Assembly (NCBI GenBank): GCA_964467635.1
Contig: CAYXRN010000104.1
Coordinates: forward strand, 1-11,700
From: FW021-bin31 sp964467635
GTDB taxonomy: Bacteria; Bacteroidota; Bacteroidia; Chitinophagales; Chitinophagaceae
Direction: 5' to 3'
Length of the DNA stretch: 11,700 bases
Positions 1-7,563 of the stretch are shown here, piece by piece. Both the position numbers and the translations under genes were made by a program. How positions within the stretch are numbered: position 1 is the stretch's first letter; each line of letters begins with the position of its first letter. Under the pieces are notes generated by a model. The model did not search any database. It was not told the DNA's origin and saw only the letters and a list, made by a program, of their open reading frames with translations.

Positions 1-656
1 AAACCAGATTCACAGTCACCAACGGGTTATATACAGCAGACTACGGTGCAGAACTTATGTATGCCACCAAGGAAATTCCCGCTATTGCTACCGGATTTTC
101 CATCAGATCAGCATTTACGTATTCTATTTACGATGACCGTAATGATACAACTTTTGTCGCTGTAAATAAAGGTGCCGTCAACCAAGGAAAGCCGGCTTTG
201 TACGGAGTGTACAAGCCAGGCCGAAACCGCAGTTACCGGCTTATCACGACTCTTTCCAGCATAACACATGTCCCCAGCCTGGGTTTTACCGTAACACTTT
301 CCACCGATTTGACTATGCTTAATCATACGCGATATGATGCACGGGACGCTGATCCATTGGGCTACCTGGACAACAACATGCAATACGTGGCCATTTCCAG
401 AGACAAGGTAGACGATACACAATATGATTATCTGAGGCTGGCCCCACCTAAAGAAAGCGCTGTAACAGCAACTCATTTTGTGTACCCCAGTGTCAATATT
501 ACCATTGCAAAAGAAATAAGAAAAAAGGTCAGATTGATGCTCACAGGATACAATATGTTCAATATTCGTCCGAAATATGTTGACCCTATTACTAAGTCTG
601 TAACTATTTATAACCAGCCGGCTAGTTTATCAGCTGGCCTTACCATTCAACTATAA
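1..656 (+). CDS. TonB-dependent receptor, C-terminal part (5' end outside window)
   Basis: This is the last ~217 residues of a TonB-dependent outer-membrane receptor. The frame is open from base 3 to the stop at 654-656, with no credible start inside, so it enters from the left; the ATG at 57 is internal. Visible are alternating hydrophobic/aromatic beta-strand segments separated by long polar loops, for example the loop rich in D/N/Y around residues 110-140. The conserved late element reads LMLTGYNMFNIRP near residue 185, and the terminal strand ends in Leu-Thr-Ile-Gln-Leu. Such receptors import chelated metals, haem or oligomers across the outer membrane using TonB energy. No plug domain or SusD partner is visible, so the substrate is unknown. 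It heads an operon with a DUF4876 lipoprotein, a DUF6850 barrel and a di-haem peroxidase. The family call is firm; subclass is not determinable from the fragment. Confidence 0.85.
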   Translation, partial: TRFTVTNGLYTADYGAELMYATKEIPAIATGFSIRSAFTYSIYDDRNDTTFVAVNKGAVNQGKPALYGVYKPGRNRSYRLITTLSSITHVPSLGFTVTLSTDLTMLNHTRYDARDADPLGYLDNNMQYVAISRDKVDDTQYDYLRLAPPKESAVTATHFVYPSVNITIAKEIRKKVRLMLTGYNMFNIRPKYVDPITKSVTIYNQPASLSAGLTIQL

Positions 657-679
657 TTAATAAACCTAAAACGCACAAC

Positions 680-2029
680 ATGAAAAAGTTCCTTTTCTAT
701 TTGGTGATTGTCTCGCTTCTCTTTGCAGCCGGTTGTCAAAAAGATGACGTTCCGGCAGTTAAACCCGTGGCCCTTAATGTACAAGTATCATATGATACTG
801 ATCAATCATCGCTCAATTTATCGCTTCAAGATATAGAAGTGGAGATCAGTAACGTTACCAATGGTCAGTCCTACACAGCAAAAACCGATGCCAATGGATT
901 GGCAACCTTTGAAAGTGTAGCTCCCGGTAATTATGTGGTGACTGCTGCCCGGACATTTACCGCGGAAGAATATTCTCAGGCTTCCGGTATATCCGCAGCG
1001 GAAGACGTGACTTTTAACGCCTCTGAGAATGCAGGTATCCAGAAGAGTCAAACCCTCCAGCTAACACTTATCCCCGGTCGAATAGGCAACCTTGTTTTTA
1101 AGCAGCTGTATTATGCAGGCTCGGACATCAGTACGGGAGCCGCCTTTAGAGACGAGTTTGTGGAGATATACAACAACTCTAACGATACCATTTATGTGGA
1201 CAGCCTTTATTTCGGAAATACCTTAAGTAACAATAAAAGAGTAAGTGACGGTGCCACTACCTTTGACTGGAGCCAGTCAGTAGGCATGCCTTCGGGAATC
1301 GGTGACCCCAGTAAGGACTACATTTATGCCCGTTATTTATTTATGATCCCCGGCAGTGGAAAAGACCACCCTGTGGCTCCGGGTAAAAGCATTATTATCG
1401 CCCAGACCGCATTGGACCATACGGCCCCCTATAAGGATAACTCTGGTAAAGTACAGGGCATCACCGACCCTGCCAAGACTGTTGATCTCAGTCAGGCCGA
1501 CTTCGAGACTTATCTGGTGGATTATAACCGGGAGAAAGATGAGGATCCTTCCACTTTCAAACCTTTCCGGTGGGATCTGGACAACCCAGATGTAGCCAAC
1601 GTAGAGGTGATATGGGTTGCTTCAGGAAAGGATTGGGTTTTAGACGCAACAGGCCGGGAAGATTTCTTTATGTTTAAAACAAATGAAAATGTTTCCACAT
1701 GGCCATCCTACCCAGACCCCACGGTTACAACGGTTGATAACACGACGAAAATGTATAAGCAGATTCCTGTAAAGTATGTTATTGATGCCGTTGAGATCAT
1801 TCCTCCCATACCGGCTAAAGCCATACCAAAACGTTTACCGGTTTCGCTAGACGGGCAGGGAACATTTGTGGCCGGCGGACAATATTCTTCCCAATCCCTG
1901 ATCCGGAAGACAACCACCACCCTCAACGGGCGGATCATATTACAGGACACCAATAATTCCGCAAACGATTTTGACACCAAAACCAAAGCCGATCCTTCAA
2001 AAACCGCCGCTTCTTTTACTGTCAATTGA
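680..2029 (+). CDS. DUF4876-type surface lipoprotein
   Basis: A 449-residue lipoprotein. Residues 1-19 form a type II signal with lipobox Ala-Ala-Gly-Cys (Cys19 lipidated). The next residues, Q20 K21 D22 D23, match the acidic export signal that sends Bacteroidota lipoproteins to the cell surface. Residues ~30-130 look like a carboxypeptidase-regulatory/CNA-B-like beta-sandwich (T-D-A-N-G-L-A-T-F and A-P-G-N-Y motifs). From ~135 the sequence matches what I know of DUF4876: GNLVFKQLYYAGS, then DEFVEIYNNSNDTIYVDSLY at 158-177, a pattern reminiscent of lamin-tail-like beta folds. The start lies 23 bp after the receptor stop; there is no Shine-Dalgarno, as is usual in this phylum. The stop overlaps the next start by one base. 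It probably works outside the cell with the upstream receptor, by analogy with SusD-like lipoproteins, but it shows no SusD similarity. Molecular function is unknown. Confidence 0.82.
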   Translation: MKKFLFYLVIVSLLFAAGCQKDDVPAVKPVALNVQVSYDTDQSSLNLSLQDIEVEISNVTNGQSYTAKTDANGLATFESVAPGNYVVTAARTFTAEEYSQASGISAAEDVTFNASENAGIQKSQTLQLTLIPGRIGNLVFKQLYYAGSDISTGAAFRDEFVEIYNNSNDTIYVDSLYFGNTLSNNKRVSDGATTFDWSQSVGMPSGIGDPSKDYIYARYLFMIPGSGKDHPVAPGKSIIIAQTALDHTAPYKDNSGKVQGITDPAKTVDLSQADFETYLVDYNREKDEDPSTFKPFRWDLDNPDVANVEVIWVASGKDWVLDATGREDFFMFKTNENVSTWPSYPDPTVTTVDNTTKMYKQIPVKYVIDAVEIIPPIPAKAIPKRLPVSLDGQGTFVAGGQYSSQSLIRKTTTTLNGRIILQDTNNSANDFDTKTKADPSKTAASFTVN

Positions 2030-3648
2030 TGAAAACCGTTGTCATTATATTAGGATTGATGGGCTGCTCCGCCGGTGTATTTGCACAAGTGAATAAGCTG
2101 GCGGACAGCCTTTATTTCTTGCAAACAGGGAAACATCTCTCCAGTGGAACGACGGACAGTATCCTTTTCAATAGGCTGTCTCCGCAGATTTATTTTAATC
2201 CATTGACCAGAAACAACAATCATTTTTCCCTAACAAATACCACGCAGCTGGTGGCAGACACCTCAGCTAAGACCGGTTTGCTTCAGTTCTATTACCGGAA
2301 CCAAACAGGTGACCTTCACCCCGCTCAGACACCTTTTAAGTCAGAGGCGGCAGGCATTTATACCGAAGGCTTTGCTACGTTAGGGCGCGTAAAGCTGAGT
2401 GGACGGTTTCGCTTTGCCAAGCAATGGAAAGACAGCCTGGCCAATAACCTCGGTATGCACGGTGATGGCATGTCGCCCTATTATTATTTTACGCCGAAAG
2501 CAGGCACCTACGAAGGGCAATACTATGACATGTCGGCTGCTGTTGCATGGAATCTGGTAAAAGCGAAATTATATCTTGGCGTGAAGGCCGATTATGCATA
2601 CCGTTGGGTAACCGGATCTGTGGATCCTCGCCTGGATGATAAAACTTTGAAGGTCAGGTTCTACCCCTCGCTTACCTACCAGGCAGGCAGTACATTTCTG
2701 GGGGTTGAATACCTTACCGGCTACGGATATGAATCCATGAACATTAAGTACAAAAGCGATACCTATAATTTCAGTACGTTATTTCCCGAAAGATTTTATT
2801 ATTTGAACATGGGATATGGCAATATCGCTCTAAAGTATGATGTGATTGATCACCGGGATATCGGTTACCGGGGACTAGGGATTAACTTTTCCACTACAAT
2901 GCATAGTTATAACATCCGGCTCAACTTTTTATGGCAAAAAGAAATTGAGCGAAACAAAAAGGATCTTGATACATTAAAAATATCAGACCTTTTCAGCAAA
3001 TGGTACTTGAACCGTTATACAGCAAATGCCTTAGTGACCAGAAAATCCAATACTATTTTACAGCAACTTTCCCTGAAAATGCAGGTATTAAAGGGCAACG
3101 ATTTTAACTCCTTATACAATGGAAGCAACTATTCTGCATCCCGGAAAAATATCTATATAAAATATGATCGTCTGCACCAGCGTAAAGAGACATTACAATG
3201 GCGATATGGCGCCTTTATAGAATACACGAGTGTCCGGAAGCATGATATATTAGCTTCGCACATTATGCGCTATACCACCATACACCCGGGGATTTCCGGC
3301 GGCATCTACCTAAAAGATAAAAGTCATAACCTGATCAGCTTTGCGGTGAAGCCATCACTTATCCTACCCGTAATAAATGAAATAGCTGTGCCTCCCACCC
3401 AAATTAATGTGTTTACACAAGGCGTTGCATTCCCTGATTATTATTATCATAGCACAAGACGCCTGGATATAAACATTAATTTTCATTTAATTACACCGCA
3501 CCTTATAGGCGGCATGCAGGCCGGTCTTTTTCTGGAAGCCAGTTATTTGCAGAAATTGTCAGTCCGTAGCTTTAGGCCTGTGTCACAGAAAACTAACCCG
3601 GGTAAAAATTGTTTTAATTTGCAAACCGGTTTCAATGTGTACCTCTAA
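2029..3648 (+). CDS. DUF6850-type outer-membrane beta-barrel protein
   Basis: A 539-residue exported protein. I chose ATG 2029 because it overlaps the preceding TGA stop by one base (TGATG), a typical translational-coupling junction. A TTG at 2026 is in frame but adds only one residue. Residues 1-20 are a signal peptide ending Val-Phe-Ala-Gln, the common Bacteroidota cleavage site. The rest is alternating aromatic/polar beta-strands with many Tyr residues and polar turns, consistent with an outer-membrane barrel (for example GKHLSSGTTDS near the N terminus, PYYYFTPKAGTYEGQYYDMS near 145-165). The final strand ends Phe-Asn-Val-Tyr-Leu, a hydrophobic alternating C terminus suited to BAM recognition. 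Proteins like this are annotated as the DUF6850 outer-membrane family and often sit beside DUF4876 proteins. It may form a second pore or partner for the receptor. Function is unknown. Confidence 0.75.
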   Translation: MKTVVIILGLMGCSAGVFAQVNKLADSLYFLQTGKHLSSGTTDSILFNRLSPQIYFNPLTRNNNHFSLTNTTQLVADTSAKTGLLQFYYRNQTGDLHPAQTPFKSEAAGIYTEGFATLGRVKLSGRFRFAKQWKDSLANNLGMHGDGMSPYYYFTPKAGTYEGQYYDMSAAVAWNLVKAKLYLGVKADYAYRWVTGSVDPRLDDKTLKVRFYPSLTYQAGSTFLGVEYLTGYGYESMNIKYKSDTYNFSTLFPERFYYLNMGYGNIALKYDVIDHRDIGYRGLGINFSTTMHSYNIRLNFLWQKEIERNKKDLDTLKISDLFSKWYLNRYTANALVTRKSNTILQQLSLKMQVLKGNDFNSLYNGSNYSASRKNIYIKYDRLHQRKETLQWRYGAFIEYTSVRKHDILASHIMRYTTIHPGISGGIYLKDKSHNLISFAVKPSLILPVINEIAVPPTQINVFTQGVAFPDYYYHSTRRLDININFHLITPHLIGGMQAGLFLEASYLQKLSVRSFRPVSQKTNPGKNCFNLQTGFNVYL

Positions 3649-3667
3649 AATCTGACCGTTTAAAGAA

Positions 3668-4807
3668 ATGAAAAAATCGCTGCTTTTTTCCATAGCTGCT
3701 GCTGCTTTGATAGGCTGTTGTTCCTGGCTTACCACACAGGTGTCCTATCAGCCATCCCCTTATAAAAATGGCGATTCGCTGCGCCTTTTATATGAGCGTC
3801 CGGTGGAGCAATGGCCCCGGCCATGGATAGACAGTGGTGTGCATTGGAAGCCACTTGGTGCCTTGCCTAAAGATTCGATCTATCTGGAATGGGAACGGAA
3901 TGACACGGTGAAGCTAGGAAAACTACTATTTTTTGATCCCCGGCTGTCGAGTTCCAATCAGATATCCTGCAGCAGTTGTCATGATCCGGACCTGGCCTGG
4001 CAGGACGGAAGAAGAGTATCGTTGGGCAACGACCATCTACAAGGCTCTCGAAATACCCCATCGCTGCTGAATGTTTTCATACAAAAGGAGCTGTTTTGGG
4101 ACGGCAGGGCGCCGAATCTAGGAAGTCAAGCGGTACAACCATTAACAGAACATCATGAAATGGACATGAATCTGCGCAAATTGCCACGCAAGCTCGGTAA
4201 AATAAAAGGGTACAGAGAAATGTTCAGGAAGGTGTATGGAACCAGAAAAATTGATCTTGCAGAAATTACCGGTGCATTGGCCGCTTTTGAAAAAACAATC
4301 AGGAGCCGAAAGAACAGGTTTGATCGTTTTGTAGAGGGCAACTATAAGATGTTGAGTGATCAGGAGATAGAAGGCTTGCATCTCTTCCGTACCAAAGCCC
4401 GCTGTATGAATTGTCATTACGGAACCTACTTTACCGACCTGAAATATCATAACATCGGCCTGACTTATTATGGCCGGAAATATGAAGATTTGGGCCGCTA
4501 CCAGGTTACAAAGCGGGCCGCTGATGTAGGTAAGTTCAAAACACCTTCACTCCGGAATCTTTTACATACTCGTCCCTGGATGCATAACGGCTTATTCGAT
4601 AATCTGGGGGGGATTATCAATATGTACAACAGCGGTATGCACCAATTGGACAATCGGGTGGACCGGGCTGCAGACTCCTTATATCCACATACGGACACAC
4701 TACTCCGCCCATTGTACTTGACAAAGGAGGAAAAAACCAGCCTTCTGGTTTTCCTAAAGGCACTCAACGGAGTGGAATATAAAATGCCCCGGCCTGAACT
4801 GCCCTAA
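3668..4807 (+). CDS. Di-haem cytochrome c peroxidase / MauG-family lipoprotein
   Basis: A 379-residue di-haem enzyme. Residues 1-17 are a lipoprotein signal (Leu-Ile-Gly-Cys, Cys17), so it is anchored to a periplasm- or surface-facing membrane leaflet. Two c-type haem motifs are present: CSSCH at 101-105 and CMNCH at 246-250. Trp144 (in FWDGR), Gln154 and Glu164 keep the same spacing from the first haem as the inter-haem Trp, Gln and catalytic Glu of classical bacterial peroxidases. The PSLRNLLHTRPWMHNGLF segment (293-310) is the usual C-terminal haem-domain signature. The family reduces hydrogen peroxide or, in the MauG/MbnH branch, oxidises amino acids on a partner protein. The distal ligand of the second haem is ambiguous here (Met319, Tyr320 or Met324), so peroxidase versus MauG-like activity is open. 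It follows the barrel gene by 19 bp, suggesting operon membership and action on the same imported substrate or partner. Confidence 0.9.
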   Translation: MKKSLLFSIAAAALIGCCSWLTTQVSYQPSPYKNGDSLRLLYERPVEQWPRPWIDSGVHWKPLGALPKDSIYLEWERNDTVKLGKLLFFDPRLSSSNQISCSSCHDPDLAWQDGRRVSLGNDHLQGSRNTPSLLNVFIQKELFWDGRAPNLGSQAVQPLTEHHEMDMNLRKLPRKLGKIKGYREMFRKVYGTRKIDLAEITGALAAFEKTIRSRKNRFDRFVEGNYKMLSDQEIEGLHLFRTKARCMNCHYGTYFTDLKYHNIGLTYYGRKYEDLGRYQVTKRAADVGKFKTPSLRNLLHTRPWMHNGLFDNLGGIINMYNSGMHQLDNRVDRAADSLYPHTDTLLRPLYLTKEEKTSLLVFLKALNGVEYKMPRPELP

Positions 4808-4827
4808 TGAACAGCTCTTGTATTGAG

Positions 4828-7407
4828 TTAATCCAGAAATTTTACCAATATCACTTTTTCTACCGGGAACCCGATGTGCCGGGTCGTTTTTCTTATATTC
4901 TCGAGGATCTCCAGAATTTCTTTCAGGTTATTTTGTTGTTTATAAATTTTTATCAGCGGAAGCGCTGCATATATCTGGAGCATGATAAACTTCTTCTGGC
5001 GGCAGTTTCGATATGCTTTTAAAAAATATTTACATGCGAGCTCATCATCTCCTTCCGCCATAGCCACTTCTCCTTTTAATATTTCCATCAGTTGTACGGA
5101 ATGAGAGTCTTTGTTTTCAAAAGAAATATATCGACAATTTTCCAGTTGAGACTGAATACGCTTTGCCTGAGGTTTCATGTTATTCCGAAGATAAGCAAAC
5201 GCCTGTCGAAAAAGCATAAACCTTACGACTCCCATACAAAAACCTTTTGAAAACAAATAGGGGTGCATATTTTTGATCTTGTCTATAAATACGATCACCT
5301 CCCTGTGATTTCCCGACAGCGTCAGGATAAAAACCCCGAGTTGGTAAGAAATAAGCTCTTCAGTGTTAGGCAACCTGCCTTTGGAAAGCGCAGGCATATT
5401 CTCTATGAGCCCGCTTAAGCGGGTTAGGACCCTTTGGTCGTAGCAACCTTCGGAATAATACCTGAATATAAAGTTAAATCCTTTGAAAGGATGGACCGGA
5501 TAGCGTGAGGCCAATACTTCCTGATCTTCTTTCTGTAAAAGGGAAAGTGCTTTTTCCAGTGCTTGCTTATCCATACGAAGAATAGCAAGTGTAGCCATTA
5601 GGCACAGTAAATTGATTCTATCAACAGAACTTACCGCATATTTTAACAGCGTTTTCAGCGTTTCGTCATGGGATCTGTCTAAGGAGTTTAATTCTACCAG
5701 ATAGCCGATAATAAACTCATTACTCTTCTTTATGAATGTTTTTCTTTGTACTCCTTCAAGAAAGATAAGGCTGTCTTCCAGCATGTCACAGACAAATTCT
5801 ATCAATTCCCATCTTTCGGAAGCGGAGAGCTTATCATAAAAAACAATTTGGTTAACATCAATACCTAAAGCGTTCTCGTTTATCTTGTGCCACAAGATAC
5901 ATTTGATCAGCAATTTCCTTTTTTCATGATCAACGTATTTTTCCAATACCTCTTGAATCAATTCAATGGTTGAACTGCAGGGAGCACGTTTTATCAAAGC
6001 CCGCGCAATCATCCAAACATAAAGCGGCTCCTGTACAAACTCTACATAAAAATTGTAATCAAATTTTTTACTGCTGGTTATCTCCTGTATAAATCCTTCG
6101 TTAATCAACTCTTCATAAGCTTCCGCAAAGTCATTGTTGTCCTTTAACAGGAGCCCTTTTTCTATCGCGTTGTCCGACCGGCCGAAGTCTTTGATCTCTA
6201 CCATTTTATTCAGCAGTTGCATCATTCTGACGCCATTTCTTGAGTGGTGTATTTTCTTGTATATAAAAGAAGCGACAAGCTCAAAATACAACGTATTGCT
6301 TTTCATTACTCTGCCTTCATCATTTTTTAGCAGCTGATAATAAAGATTGATATAATTTGGATGACTGAGCAAGGCATACAATTTTTTGTTTTCAATAAAA
6401 GAAATATGATTCTTTATATGGATGGATTTTATTACGTTTAACGCGTCTTTTTTTTCTAGCGGCAACAGATTGGAATTGGTTTCTTTATTATAAAACAGGC
6501 CGGAAAACCATGTCTCCTGAAGATACTCTGATTGGTGAAGCTCTTTTTGTAACGATCGCCAGGTGGAAGGTCGGAATGAAAAAACAATCTTCAACCAGCT
6601 TGTTCCTTTCGAGTAGCTCAAGATGTCTTTTACTTTTTGAAAAACGTGAAACAATTGTCTGGAATCATAGCCTCCTTCATCAAAGCCATCTAGCATTAAA
6701 ACCAGTTTTCCCTTCACTTCATGCGGGTGTTGATGAAAGTACTCTAAGAAATCCAGTTTCTTACCAATCCTGAATTGTTCACCTAACGACTGGGCCAGGT
6801 CAATGTCATAAGACAAAAGCTCTTTATGGGCTTCTTTTTTCAAGAACCAGATAATACTGTCGCGATAAGGGGCTTTTTCGTGAAGGAAAAATTTTTCCAC
6901 GAGGTGCAGCATCTGGACCGTTTTTCCCATCCCGGGATTGCCTATCAGACAAAAGAGCTGACAGTCACTCTTTAAAAAGAGTTCAAAATCGGTTTCTATA
7001 GAAGACCGAGATACTGTAAACTCAAAGGGAATGGTGGTGAGGTTGTTAAGCGTTGTATGGGTAATGTGTGTTACGATCAGGGCCTTTTGCCTGAACTCTT
7101 CCCAAAGCGTATGTTTGGATAGATGGTCTTCTTTATTGGAAACTGTTTGATGAAATTGTTTCCATCCGTCAAACCCCACGTATTCGCATAGTGTATTAAG
7201 GGTATATCTGGAAAATTTGAAGTCCTGCTGGGCAAATCCATAAAAACGCTTCAGTGTGGTCTCACTGATCATTTTCCCTGTAACCTCTTTTATATAGAAT
7301 GAAATTTGTTTACAATCGCCAGGTGAAATCGACTTTAGCCCTGATTTTGTCTGAATATATTTTTGTAGAATTGTAGCATAGTTGGTCTTAGTAGCGGTGG
7401 TTCTCAT
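4828..7407 (-). CDS. NACHT-type STAND NTPase with N-terminal HTH-like domain
   Basis: An 859-residue soluble protein with no signal peptide or membrane segment. Residues ~10-88 form a small helical domain (ISETTLKRFYGF at 47-58, YTLNTLCEYVGFDGWKQF at 68-85) found at the start of many Bacteroidota regulatory proteins and resembling an HTH fold. The NTPase core follows: Walker A GNPGMGKT at 156-163, Walker B/NACHT box LVLMLDGFDEGG at 235-246 with the diagnostic small residue after Asp240 and the Asp243-Glu244 pair, and a sensor-like FSFRPS at 276-281. Residues ~320-470 fit the helical/winged-helix part of STAND proteins. Residues ~480-859 are helical with TPR-like stretches near 690-845, probably a sensor or scaffold. 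Such proteins oligomerise on sensing a trigger. Several bacterial NACHT proteins defend against phage; others regulate transcription. No toxic effector domain is recognisable. It stands alone, convergent with the peroxidase gene. The NTPase call is secure; the role is inferred. Confidence 0.88.
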   Translation of the reverse strand: MRTTATKTNYATILQKYIQTKSGLKSISPGDCKQISFYIKEVTGKMISETTLKRFYGFAQQDFKFSRYTLNTLCEYVGFDGWKQFHQTVSNKEDHLSKHTLWEEFRQKALIVTHITHTTLNNLTTIPFEFTVSRSSIETDFELFLKSDCQLFCLIGNPGMGKTVQMLHLVEKFFLHEKAPYRDSIIWFLKKEAHKELLSYDIDLAQSLGEQFRIGKKLDFLEYFHQHPHEVKGKLVLMLDGFDEGGYDSRQLFHVFQKVKDILSYSKGTSWLKIVFSFRPSTWRSLQKELHQSEYLQETWFSGLFYNKETNSNLLPLEKKDALNVIKSIHIKNHISFIENKKLYALLSHPNYINLYYQLLKNDEGRVMKSNTLYFELVASFIYKKIHHSRNGVRMMQLLNKMVEIKDFGRSDNAIEKGLLLKDNNDFAEAYEELINEGFIQEITSSKKFDYNFYVEFVQEPLYVWMIARALIKRAPCSSTIELIQEVLEKYVDHEKRKLLIKCILWHKINENALGIDVNQIVFYDKLSASERWELIEFVCDMLEDSLIFLEGVQRKTFIKKSNEFIIGYLVELNSLDRSHDETLKTLLKYAVSSVDRINLLCLMATLAILRMDKQALEKALSLLQKEDQEVLASRYPVHPFKGFNFIFRYYSEGCYDQRVLTRLSGLIENMPALSKGRLPNTEELISYQLGVFILTLSGNHREVIVFIDKIKNMHPYLFSKGFCMGVVRFMLFRQAFAYLRNNMKPQAKRIQSQLENCRYISFENKDSHSVQLMEILKGEVAMAEGDDELACKYFLKAYRNCRQKKFIMLQIYAALPLIKIYKQQNNLKEILEILENIRKTTRHIGFPVEKVILVKFLD
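4869..4894 (+). terminator. Possible intrinsic terminator of the uptake operon, inside the convergent gene
   Basis: A 5-bp stem ACCCG/CGGGT (4869-4873 with 4880-4884) and a 6-base loop is followed by CG and a run of five T, then CTT. It begins 61 bases past the peroxidase stop and lies within the antisense 3' end of the NACHT gene. The stem is short, so this is a weak candidate. No comparable hairpin plus T tract is visible on the - strand for the NACHT gene. Confidence 0.3.
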
Positions 7408-7476
7408 TTTGAGCGGTATTTCAATAGGATAAAAGATATTTTCAAAACACAGTCTTACTAATAATACTCAATCAAT

Positions 7477-7491
7477 AAAAGGATACCTTTT
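7477..7491. repeat. Short palindrome upstream of the NACHT gene
   Basis: AAAAGG and CCTTTT (7477-7482 and 7486-7491) flank the triplet ATA, forming a perfect 6-bp inverted repeat 70-84 bases upstream of the NACHT start. With only two G:C pairs it is a poor terminator. It could be a dimeric operator or simple chance in AT-rich DNA. Confidence 0.3.
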
Positions 7492-7563
7492 TTTCTATAA
7501 AATTGTTTCATGGAAGGCCTAAAAATAGTGAACCTGTCTATTCTTTTCTAATTCGTGGCCGAA

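Noticed and set aside
2026..2031. TTG start at 2026 for the DUF6850-type gene
   Set aside because: The next codon is an ATG in a perfect stop-start overlap, which is the simpler start; the difference is one residue.
2065..2070. Lipoprotein reading of the DUF6850-type signal (Leu-Met-Gly-Cys)
   Set aside because: Met at -2 is a poor lipobox residue. The Val-Phe-Ala-Gln site just downstream, followed by a barrel-like protein, fits signal peptidase I.
4807..5022. Open frame on the + strand starting at a TAATG overlap with the peroxidase stop (71 codons)
   Set aside because: It looks like a coupled downstream gene but lies entirely antisense to the 3' end of the NACHT gene. It has a biased shadow-like composition and no recognisable domain.
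7510..7551. Thirteen-codon leader-like frame on the + strand upstream of the NACHT region
   Set aside because: Too short, on the strand opposite to both neighbours, with no downstream gene to regulate.
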